Assembly (NCBI GenBank): GCA_029939715.1
Contig: JAOZSJ010000161.1
Span: forward strand, 1 to 6,799
Direction: 5' to 3'
DNA: 6,799 nucleotides
Origin: 4572-123 sp002084545
GTDB taxonomy: Bacteria; Desulfobacterota; Desulfobacteria; Desulfobacterales; 4572-123
Numbering within the stretch: the first letter of the stretch is position 1; each line of letters begins with the position of its first letter. Below, one piece after another: positions 1-6,082 of this stretch. Position numbers and translations under genes: made by a program. The notes beneath the pieces were generated by a model that saw nothing but the letters and a program-made list of their open reading frames with translations, searched no databases and was not told the DNA's origin.

Positions 1-1484
1 GCCTGCACAAGTTCCTTTTCAGCAGCAGTAATAATTTTCTTCATTTCCCTTTGTACTTTTTCTTCAAGGGGACGCGGATGATGGTTTTTTAAAATCCATT
101 GAATTTTTTCTTTTGCCGCTTCCAGAGGATTTTTAAAATCCATTTTGGGGGGATCCCACTGGTGGGCAATACCCGGCTTCCAGAATTCCCGCATGCTTTC
201 AACCGTAAATTGATTACCAAGATAATGCCCGCCCGGGCCGGCATTGTGTATCTCATCAACGGCAAGACTCCTGGTATCCACCCTGATTCCTCCCGCCATT
301 GTCATGATCGAGTTGACAACCTCGTTTTCAAGCAGGATCGATTCATGATGCATCAGTGTATAAAGCTCTATGAGGCCCATATTCGGCACAAGATCAGGCC
401 CTGTCTGCATTACAAAAAAAGCATCAACAGCGCTGTCTTTTCCATGTCGCCATGTGCCGGGAGCGTGGGTATCTCCGGCGCCGTAACCGCACATGACCGG
501 AAGATCGTAGTAATGGCCGATTTGGGAAACGCCGGCATGAAGCAGATGCTGCATCACGGAAGAAGACATGCTTCCGCCTGTATACGGATTCATTGTGACA
601 CTGAAAAATGAGTAGTAAACCGGAGCACCCGGGTGAACAAGCTGGATATAACAGATAGTACTCAATACTTCGGCATTGCCCTGGACAAATGTACCTGCCA
701 CGGAAGCCGGTGCCGTGGCGCCCAGTGTGGGCATTGTCGCTGCACCGACCGGAAGACCTGCCTCGGCAAACAAAAGCGCTGTTTCCAGGGATTCTTCATC
801 CTGATTCAGCGGTGAAACCGGACATATCAGGAGGGACGCCGGCGGGCGTTTTCTTATGGCGTCACTCCCGCCCCCAACCACTTTTATCAGCTCAACCACA
901 TGGCGGGCCGGCTTTTTCTTTACACAGCTTATGATGTGGGCATGCTTCTGGGTATTGTTGAATGCTGCATCCAGCTCATGGAGAGGCATCAGGGGGACAG
1001 GTACGTCATGGGCGCTGACCATGGGCCAGTAATAACTGCATGTCGGAAGATAATCTACAATCCGTGCCATGTCCGCGATATCTTTTTTAACTGACCGCCT
1101 GATTTTGCCCGTGCACAGATCCGCAGTCTCCATGCCTGTCCCGGCATTCCCAATGTAGGTGCCCCTTCCGTCAAGAAACAGATCAAGCTTTTTTGAGCCC
1201 CTTGAAGCCATGGTATATGACCGTGGTGCTTTGGAGATGGAATCCATTAAAAGATCCGGCGGAATTTTTACAATTTCTTTTTCAAAATTAACTTTTGCGC
1301 CGGCATCTGCAAAGGTCTTCAGTGCTTTTTTTGATGGAAACCTGACGCCGGTGTGATCAAGAACCGTCATTGATGCCAGGTGAATTTTTTCAAGATCTTC
1401 ATCGGAATGAAACTTTATTTTCATCCCGGGCTTTATAACGACAGGGCAGATGGATGCTTCATGTTTGTTTTGTTTTGTATTCAT
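1..1484 (-). CDS. MttB-superfamily methyltransferase without pyrrolysine (partial at left edge), candidate quaternary-amine:corrinoid methyltransferase
   Basis: I translated the minus strand by hand from the ATG at 1482-1484. It stays open for 494 codons to position 1, with no in-frame stop of any kind. The family's usual length is about 480-500 residues, so probably only a few C-terminal residues are missing. The N-terminal part (DEDLEKIHLASMTVLDHTGV) aligns with the start of the mttB product two genes upstream. Other shared blocks are the LICPVSPL and SVAGTFVQGNAEVLS stretches and the C-terminal HNAGPGGHYLGNQFT stretch. Where MttB has Pyl, this protein reads CGYGAGDTH, with Ala336 in the Pyl position. 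Non-Pyl MttB homologues include characterised methyltransferases for glycine betaine (MtgB), proline betaine, carnitine and gamma-butyrobetaine, which methylate a cobalamin protein. The substrate here is unknown; a quaternary amine is my inference. The start is supported by a GGGGTGA sequence ending 4 bases upstream. The gene begins 24 bases after the mtbB stop, so it is probably co-transcribed. Confidence 0.9.
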   Translation of the reverse strand, partial: MNTKQNKHEASICPVVIKPGMKIKFHSDEDLEKIHLASMTVLDHTGVRFPSKKALKTFADAGAKVNFEKEIVKIPPDLLMDSISKAPRSYTMASRGSKKLDLFLDGRGTYIGNAGTGMETADLCTGKIRRSVKKDIADMARIVDYLPTCSYYWPMVSAHDVPVPLMPLHELDAAFNNTQKHAHIISCVKKKPARHVVELIKVVGGGSDAIRKRPPASLLICPVSPLNQDEESLETALLFAEAGLPVGAATMPTLGATAPASVAGTFVQGNAEVLSTICYIQLVHPGAPVYYSFFSVTMNPYTGGSMSSSVMQHLLHAGVSQIGHYYDLPVMCGYGAGDTHAPGTWRHGKDSAVDAFFVMQTGPDLVPNMGLIELYTLMHHESILLENEVVNSIMTMAGGIRVDTRSLAVDEIHNAGPGGHYLGNQFTVESMREFWKPGIAHQWDPPKMDFKNPLEAAKEKIQWILKNHHPRPLEEKVQREMKKIITAAEKELVQ

Positions 1485-1508
1485 TTCTTCACCCCGGCAA
1501 TTATAATG

Positions 1509-2921
1509 TTACATATGCCCGGCCAGCTTTTTCTTAAAAAGAGCAACCGAATTAATATCAATATCGAGAAGTTTTGCTATTTTGCATTTGGCCAGAATAC
1601 CCTTGGCGCTGCCGGTAACGGATACAATAGTTCCGATATCCAGTTCTTCGCGAAGTTCTCTCATCGTCTCTTCGTTTGTCAGGTCCAAGACATCAATTTT
1701 TAATTTTTCCGCCACATATTCTTTTGCCTGATTTATCTTCATCTTTCGGGTCATCTGCATCCATGCCACCAGATCTCCGGCGGTTCGGATGCCGCCCATA
1801 CTTGAAGCAAGTATATGTGCGATCATCAATCCGTGTATGTCGCCTGTGCCAACCTACAGGCCATCTGCTTTTCCAATCTGAACAAGGGCCTTTGATGCCC
1901 GTGTTACAGCGGAAACCGGCGGCACCTCATACATGGGAACACCGCAGACCCCCATACCCACATTCGGATGAACCGGAATTTGTGCAACCCTTGTTGTTTC
2001 CTTGATAAACGTAACCGCCCTGGCAAGATTCCAGGGCATCGATTCAGAGGTATTTACATTGACGGTGGCGCCGAAAATATCCACACCGGCATCTTCGGCC
2101 ATTTTCACCTGTTTGTGCGGATACATTCCCGCAAGCCGCTTTTCTTCAAAAAAAATATCTCCATGCATCCCCAGTATGAATTCCGATGCCGCGCCAAGTT
2201 CCACCGCCATATGCGGCGCCGCTTTTTTGATTTCTTTTACGGCAGTCAGAGCGGCAAAAAAATCAGCATCACCGGCAGAACCGCTTGTGTCAAGGTTCAA
2301 ACCCTCGCAACCCACCTTATCCAGTTCCCCGGCGATAAACACGATATCTTTTTTCATCTGCTCTGCGGCATCCACCTGCATCTGCCTTGCCTCGGCGATT
2401 TTGCCGGAGGGCATAAGCTCACCGGGGTTTCCAAATGGACCGTCAGGTTGATAATAGAGCCCCATATTCGGCTGGGCACCATAAAAAAGCGGGATCGTGG
2501 TGGCCTGGGAATTTGAATAATATTCCGTGGTTTCAAAGTTAATAATATTTTTAACCGGTTTGTAACTGAAATCAACGTGTCCCATGCATCCTGTGTCCGC
2601 GCAGCACACACGCTCCCATGCAAGCAGCGCAAGGTGGCGGCTCATGGGAAGTCCCATGCCGCTGTTTTCCTGATCCGCGTAAAAGGACAGGCTGCAGGCA
2701 TCATCCGTCACAATAACTTCTTCGCCCGGAGACACGGAGACCACTCTGCCCGGTTCACTGATAATATCAAGAAGCTGCTCTCTTTCTGCCTTGGCAAGCT
2801 CGGGGATATCCCCCCTGTCCGCCGCATCATTAGTTCCGTCAAGAATATCCTTGACAATCTCTTCTCTTGACATGTAAATGCGCTCACCATCTCCCATATG
2901 CGTCATTACACGGTTTTGCAT
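1509..2921 (-). CDS. mtbB: Dimethylamine:corrinoid methyltransferase MtbB, with in-frame amber codon read as pyrrolysine
   Basis: The enzyme transfers one methyl group from dimethylamine to the Co(I) of its corrinoid protein (MtbC), leaving monomethylamine. The reading frame runs from ATG 2919-2921 to TAA 1509-1511 and is broken only by TAG at 1854-1856. Reading TAG as Pyl gives a 470-residue protein, close to the roughly 467 residues of Methanosarcina MtbB. Pyl falls at residue 356, the position I recall for that enzyme. Family-typical stretches are MGDGERIYM near the N-terminus, IPLFYGAQPNMGLYYQPDGP, WNLARAVTF, and GKADGL-Pyl-VGTGDIHGL around the amber. After the amber the frame continues with MRELREELDIG and LLDIDINS, both conserved. 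The Shine-Dalgarno AAAGGAA (2928-2934) supports this start and overlaps the TAA that lies behind mttB. The gene begins 29 bases after the mttB TAG and is followed closely by another methyltransferase gene. A conventional annotation would wrongly split it in two (1854-2921 and 1509-1829). Confidence 0.95.
1854..1856 (-). other. Amber codon (TAG) decoded as pyrrolysine-356 in mtbB
   Basis: On the coding strand the context is GGC CTG TAG GTT GGC ACA. The protein homology runs unbroken through the codon (KADGL-Pyl-VGTGDIHG), in the same frame and with no gap. In MtbB this residue lies in the active site, where the Pyl ring is thought to bind and present the methylamine. Decoding needs tRNA-Pyl and PylS, which are not in this window. 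Confidence 0.94.
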
Positions 2922-2932
2922 TGCTTATTCCT

Positions 2933-2953
2933 TTAAGAGGTCACTGCCGTCTA
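2933..2953 (-). other. Ambiguous 3' end of mttB: TAG followed six codons later by TAA
   Basis: The mttB frame reaches TAG at 2951-2953, then continues ACG GCA GTG ACC TCT and stops at TAA 2933-2935. In the neighbouring paralogue the matching position is AAG (Lys) in GCT GAA AAG, against GCT GAA TAG here, and the family's proteins usually run several residues further. The TAG may be the real stop with a backup TAA, or it may sometimes be read as Pyl to give a C-terminus six residues longer. The sequence alone cannot decide. Confidence 0.6.
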
Positions 2954-4405
2954 TTCAGCACTTGCCACAATTTTTTTTATTTCCGCGGCAACATCGTCGG
3001 AAAGAGGCTCCGGTTTATGAGTGGCAAAAATTTTGTTTACCTTTTCACGGGCAATCTCTTCAAGTTCTTTTGAACCCTCTGCTTCCCACAATTCACGATT
3101 GCGGCGTTCAAAAATTTCCGCCTGAATCTGCTCGTTTTTGAAATGCTTCATGGTGTGTTCCGCGGTCAGAAAATGCCCGCCGATTCCCACTTCTTTTATC
3201 AAATCCACAGCCAGAAGTTCATGATTCACATCGATACCGCGGACTGATTTTTTCACCATAGCAGCAATATCATCATCGATAACCATCTGCTCAAAGCTTA
3301 AAACCATACCCATGTCGAGCATTCCCATGCCGTAAATCAGATTGGCGCCTGCCAATGCCGGGAGAAGTGCTGACAAGGTTTTTTCGTGGCCTGCCTGAAT
3401 ATCAGACAATTTTGAATCAGCCTATGTCCCGCCCACATAACTCGGGATACCGTAAAAATTTGAAAGTTCCGAGACAGCTGCACTGATCATTCCCATCTCA
3501 GGGGCACCCACCGTTGCAGACCCATATTTCATGTTAAAAGTAGTCGTGGAACTTCCATAAATCACAGGTGTTCCCGGATTGGTGAGCTGGGCAAGAACGA
3601 TTCCCGCAAGGACTTCCACATTATGCGTAACAAGTGTTCCCGCAAGAGAAACAGGGCAGGTAGCTCCGGCCATTGCCATGCTCAATACATTAATCGGGAT
3701 GGAAAACCGTGCCGATTCAATAATGACTTCACAACATTCCCTGACCAACTGAAGGGGGCTTACCGGGCAGGTTCCAAAGGAGACGATGGGCCGCAATTTC
3801 AATTCATCAGTACCTCCTGCAATGACAGCGGCCATTTCAATAACCTTTTTGCACCTGGCGCCGGTTTCGGCATCCGTATGAACGTGCTTGGCAGTATTGA
3901 GAAAAGCGGCCTCGGCGCCATGCAGTTCAAAAGATGAAAGGGGTCTGTCGCAGGGTGAAACCGGGGGTGAAAAAACATCTACATTATCAAGGGCATCGCA
4001 CAAAACCGCCATTTTCGCAACGTCATCTTTAATGGAATCCCTTACTTCACCGGTGTGCAGGTCCCGGGTTAGCACGGCAGTTCCAAAGGGCGAAAACCCG
4101 ACCTTTTTCCCTCCCATGATAAAATCATTTTCCGGATCTCTTCCCGCCAGAAGAATATGACTCGGACAGCAGGACAATGCCTGCTTGACAATGTGTTTCG
4201 GGAATCTGACCACCTGAGTTTTTTTATTGACTTCGCAGCCGCCCGCTTTAAAGATATCAAGTGCTTCATCACATAAAATCCCCAGCCCCGTGGACTGCAT
4301 GATCTCCAGTGTTGCAATATGTATCTGTTCCAGTTCATCGGGTGTGAACGTTTTCAGTCCCCATCCTTTTATGGAATATAAACCCGCAATGGTTGCCTTT
4401 CCCAT
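2951..4405 (-). CDS. mttB: Trimethylamine:corrinoid methyltransferase MttB, with in-frame amber codon read as pyrrolysine
   Basis: MttB takes a methyl group from trimethylamine and passes it to the corrinoid protein MttC, yielding dimethylamine, the substrate of the enzyme encoded next. The frame opens at ATG 4403-4405, preceded by an AAAGGAGAA Shine-Dalgarno about six bases upstream, and reaches TAG at 3422-3424 after 327 residues. Reading that codon as Pyl-328 lets the frame continue to the next TAG at 2951-2953, for 484 residues. The archaeal enzyme is about 495 long with Pyl near 334. Family signatures are FTPDELEQIH near residue 20, LAGTLVTHNVEVLAGIVLAQ, YGSSTTTFNM at 283-292, and IPSYVGGT-Pyl-ADSK. 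After the amber come QAGHEKTLSALLPALAGAN and YGMGMLDMGM. The downstream piece looks like a separate gene only because a TTG (Leu) codon can be called as a start. The gene lies 68 bases downstream of the TetR-type regulator gene, with no terminator between. The true C-terminus may extend to TAA 2933-2935. Confidence 0.95.
3422..3424 (-). other. Amber codon (TAG) decoded as pyrrolysine-328 in mttB
   Basis: The coding strand reads GGC GGG ACA TAG GCT GAT TCA AAA. The resulting GGT-Pyl-ADSK matches the GS-Pyl-SDAK sequence I recall from Methanosarcina MttB. Conservation is strong and in frame on both sides, which argues against a nonsense mutation. The residue would sit in the substrate pocket. 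No tRNA-Pyl or pylS is present in the window. Confidence 0.94.
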
Positions 4406-4442
4406 TTTATTCTCCTTTGATTCGGATTATTGAGGTTGACGA

Positions 4443-4457
4443 TTAATTGTGAATTAA
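4443..4457. repeat. Small inverted repeat TTAATT-GTG-AATTAA between tetR-type gene and mttB
   Basis: Two perfect 6-base arms are separated by 3 bases, in the 68-base gap before mttB. The arms are pure A/T and no T-run follows at a useful distance, so it does not look like an intrinsic terminator. It could be a protein-binding site or chance in an A+T-rich spacer. Confidence 0.3.
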
Positions 4458-4473
4458 GCCTTTTCATGGGTCA

Positions 4474-5088
4474 TTACAGTACGGAAATATCACTTTTCAG
4501 TATCTGTAAGACCAGTGCCCTGATGTTGTCGATTTTAATTTGGTCCCTGTTGCTTTTTCCCATTATCGTTGAGTAATAATAACAGCCTTCTACAAGAGAA
4601 AGTATAAAAACAGCGGTTTGTTCAGGATCATGGATATTGAGAATACCGGCATCCCGATACAGGGTGAGTTCTTCCGCATACAGATCTTTAAGGAACTCAT
4701 ACAGTTTGGCAAGTCTGCTGCTGATTTTCTCATTTTTAAATCTCAGGTAAAAGCAGGAATAATATACGATATCGGATAGTTCATCTCCGATGACCCAGTC
4801 CAGATTAACAATTGTATCCAGAAAAAAATCAAGCCGTCGCCGGGGATCTTTTACATCTTTAAACAGCCGCTTATAGGTCTGCTGGTATCTTTCAATGATG
4901 TGATCCGCCAGGGCAACCATCATCTCTTCTTTTGATTCAAAATAATGCGCCACCAGGCTTTTGTTGACGCCCATTCGTTTGCTTATTTTGGCAAACGTAG
5001 CTCCCTCAAGCCCTTCCTCGTCGAGCAGATGAATCAAATGCCCCAGTATCTCGGTCCGTCTCTCAACTGCTTTACTCTTTCGTCCCAT
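4474..5088 (-). CDS. TetR/AcrR-family transcriptional regulator, probable repressor of the methylamine operon
   Basis: The 204-residue length is normal for a TetR-family homodimeric repressor. Residues about 10-56 form the helix-turn-helix domain: a first helix (RRTEILGHLIHLL), the GLEGATFAKISKRMGV segment, and a recognition helix NKSLVAHYFESKEEM. Residues from about 65 on are the helical ligand-binding domain. That part is poorly conserved across the family, so the inducer cannot be read from it. The start ATG (5086-5088) has AAGGA eight bases upstream. The gene is first in the unit: its promoter and a palindromic operator lie just upstream, and mttB starts 68 bases after its TAA stop. This layout suggests autorepression and ligand-released control of the methyltransferases. 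A methylated amine as the ligand is inference. The similarity is at family level only; I cannot assign an orthologue. Confidence 0.9.
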   Translation of the reverse strand: MGRKSKAVERRTEILGHLIHLLDEEGLEGATFAKISKRMGVNKSLVAHYFESKEEMMVALADHIIERYQQTYKRLFKDVKDPRRRLDFFLDTIVNLDWVIGDELSDIVYYSCFYLRFKNEKISSRLAKLYEFLKDLYAEELTLYRDAGILNIHDPEQTAVFILSLVEGCYYYSTIMGKSNRDQIKIDNIRALVLQILKSDISVL

Positions 5089-5109
5089 CCGGAAGATCCT
5101 TTTATTGAT

Positions 5110-5119
5110 CGAACGTTCG
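5110..5119. promoter_or_regulatory. Palindromic operator CGAACGTTCG, likely TetR-family binding site
   Basis: This is a perfect 10-base palindrome. ACG...CGT-type palindromes with this core are common in operators of TetR-family repressors. It begins two bases downstream of the -10 box of the minus-strand promoter and covers the expected transcription start (about 5114), 22-31 bases before the regulator's ATG. A bound repressor would block initiation, which fits autoregulation. Confidence 0.65.
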
Positions 5120-5120
5120 T

Positions 5121-5149
5121 ATAATAAATAAAACAGGCCTATGTGTCAA
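5121..5149 (-). promoter_or_regulatory. Sigma70-type promoter of the tetR-mttB-mtbB operon
   Basis: On the minus strand the -35 box is TTGACA (5144-5149, six of six consensus bases). A 17-base spacer follows, then the -10 box TATTAT (5121-5126, five of six). The predicted start near 5114 leaves a leader of about 26 bases with a Shine-Dalgarno before the regulator's ATG. I see no equally good promoter further down the cluster, so this one probably drives the whole unit. Confidence 0.75.
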
Positions 5150-5262
5150 GCATTTTTTTAAAGGACAACAAATCTCAGGTCAGGGCGACGAAAAAAAGCG
5201 GGACATTGGCTTTTACGGTAGATATATTCATAACTTGATTTATACAGAAAATTCCTTTATGA

Positions 5263-5361
5263 AAAAACAAGGAAATTAAAGCAGAAAATGAAAAACTGCA
5301 AGACCGGTTTAAAGATCAAAAAATCGAATCTGTCAATATGGATGCAAATATGCCATCATGA
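5263..5361 (+). pseudogene. Possible remnant or uncharted small ORF ending on the Nudix start codon
   Basis: A frame is open from just after a TGA at 5260-5262 to TGA 5359-5361. It encodes a lysine- and glutamate-rich, coiled-coil-like stretch (KEIKAENEKLQDRFKDQK). Its stop overlaps the Nudix start as ATGA, a layout typical of translational coupling. It has no start codon of its own except internal ATGs at 5338 and 5350. An ATG at 5259 lies in another frame and meets TAA after six codons, so a frameshifted small gene is possible. A+T-rich DNA can also stay open by chance. I do not recognise a family. Confidence 0.22.
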
Positions 5362-5951
5362 AAATCATTGATTCAACCATTATCACCAAAGTAAAATTCG
5401 TGACCCTTTTTGCGGTCAAGTACCTGGATCGAAAAGGCAACCTCAAACACTGGCACATGGTCAGCCGGGGCGATCAACCCAAATGCATCACCAAAGATAA
5501 CCAGCGCCCTGATGCGGCCATCATTGTCCCCTACCACGCCCGGGAAGACAAACTGGCGGTTATCCGGGAGTATCGAATTCCAGTAGGCGGCTACATGTAC
5601 GGCTTTCCCGCCGGGCTTCTGGACCCCGGCGAAGAGCTTGCCGTAACCGCCCGCAGAGAGCTCCATGAAGAGACCGGGCTGGATATAGTCACCGTGTACC
5701 GCCACAGCCCGGCCATATACTCCTCCGCCGGTATCACCGACGAGGCTATTACCATGGTCTTTGCCGAGGTGACGGGTACACCCAGCATCCGTCACATCCA
5801 GGATTCGGAAGATATTGAGGTTTTTCTGATGGATCGGCAGCAGGTGCGGCAACTGCTCCAGAGCAGCGACATCGCTTTCGGAGCCCGGGCCTGGATGGCC
5901 ATGGATGCCTACGCCCGTATGGGGAAAGCCTACCTGACGGGAGACGGGTAA
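5358..5951 (+). CDS. Nudix hydrolase, ADP-ribose pyrophosphatase-like
   Basis: The 197-residue protein has a complete Nudix box at residues 86-108: G86, E92, REL at 100-102, E104/E105, G107 and L108, matching GX5EX7REUXEEXGU. The glutamates would bind Mg2+ for hydrolysis of a nucleoside diphosphate linked to another group. The preceding EYRIPVGGYMYGFPAGLLDP and the later SPAIYSSAGITDEAI resemble ADP-ribose or ADP-sugar pyrophosphatases, which cleave ADP-ribose to AMP and ribose 5-phosphate. The exact substrate is not proven. No signal peptide or membrane segment is visible, so it should be cytoplasmic. The chosen ATG has only a poor Shine-Dalgarno, though it overlaps the stop of a short upstream frame. 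G+C is visibly higher than in the operon next door, which may reflect a different origin. The gene is transcribed away from the methylamine operon and no functional link is evident. Confidence 0.88.
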   Translation: MKIIDSTIITKVKFVTLFAVKYLDRKGNLKHWHMVSRGDQPKCITKDNQRPDAAIIVPYHAREDKLAVIREYRIPVGGYMYGFPAGLLDPGEELAVTARRELHEETGLDIVTVYRHSPAIYSSAGITDEAITMVFAEVTGTPSIRHIQDSEDIEVFLMDRQQVRQLLQSSDIAFGARAWMAMDAYARMGKAYLTGDG

Positions 5952-6082
5952 AGCCCCCCACCATGCCGTTGTGGTTAAATTATGTTTTACTCATGCCCAG
6001 TGAAGCAGTGCTCGTAATCGTATGTTTTGCATTCTGTCTCTTTGTTTTCATTATTAAATTTTTTAGATATTTCAAGCTTGTT

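Noticed and set aside
85..144. 15-base direct repeat TTTTTAAAATCCATT at about 86-100 and 130-144
   Set aside because: The copies are 44 bases apart, out of phase, and encode different residues (WILKN and MDFKN). This looks like chance in A+T-rich coding DNA.
99..1356. Several plus-strand open frames (for example 99-611, 900-1094, 1159-1356)
   Set aside because: They lie opposite the third methyltransferase, whose minus-strand frame is uninterrupted and clearly homologous to MttB. The plus-strand peptides look like no known family.
1779..1796. GGCGG/CCGCC hairpin about 58 bases downstream of the mtbB amber, considered as a PYLIS-like element
   Set aside because: It is only five base pairs, falls in codons for the conserved GGIRTAGDL segment, and no matching structure was seen behind the mttB amber. 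Pyl decoding is not generally thought to need such an element.
1509..1829. Separate 106-residue gene after mtbB
   Set aside because: It is the conserved C-terminal part of MtbB in the same frame, and its apparent TTG start is an internal Leu codon.
2951..3409. Separate 152-residue gene starting just after mttB
   Set aside because: It starts at a TTG that encodes an internal Leu, has no ribosome binding site, and aligns as the C-terminal third of MttB in the same frame across the TAG.
5152..5300. Search for a tRNA-Pyl or other small RNA in the intergenic region
   Set aside because: No cloverleaf, no CTA anticodon context and no CCA-type end was found. Only a weak TTCCTT/AAGGAA pairing with an 11-base loop is present.
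5952..6082. Intrinsic terminator between the convergent Nudix and DUF2249-CMD genes
   Set aside because: The CCAC/GTGG stem is only four base pairs with an interrupted T-run, and the AAGCTT palindrome near 6076 is too short. Neither meets the usual standard.
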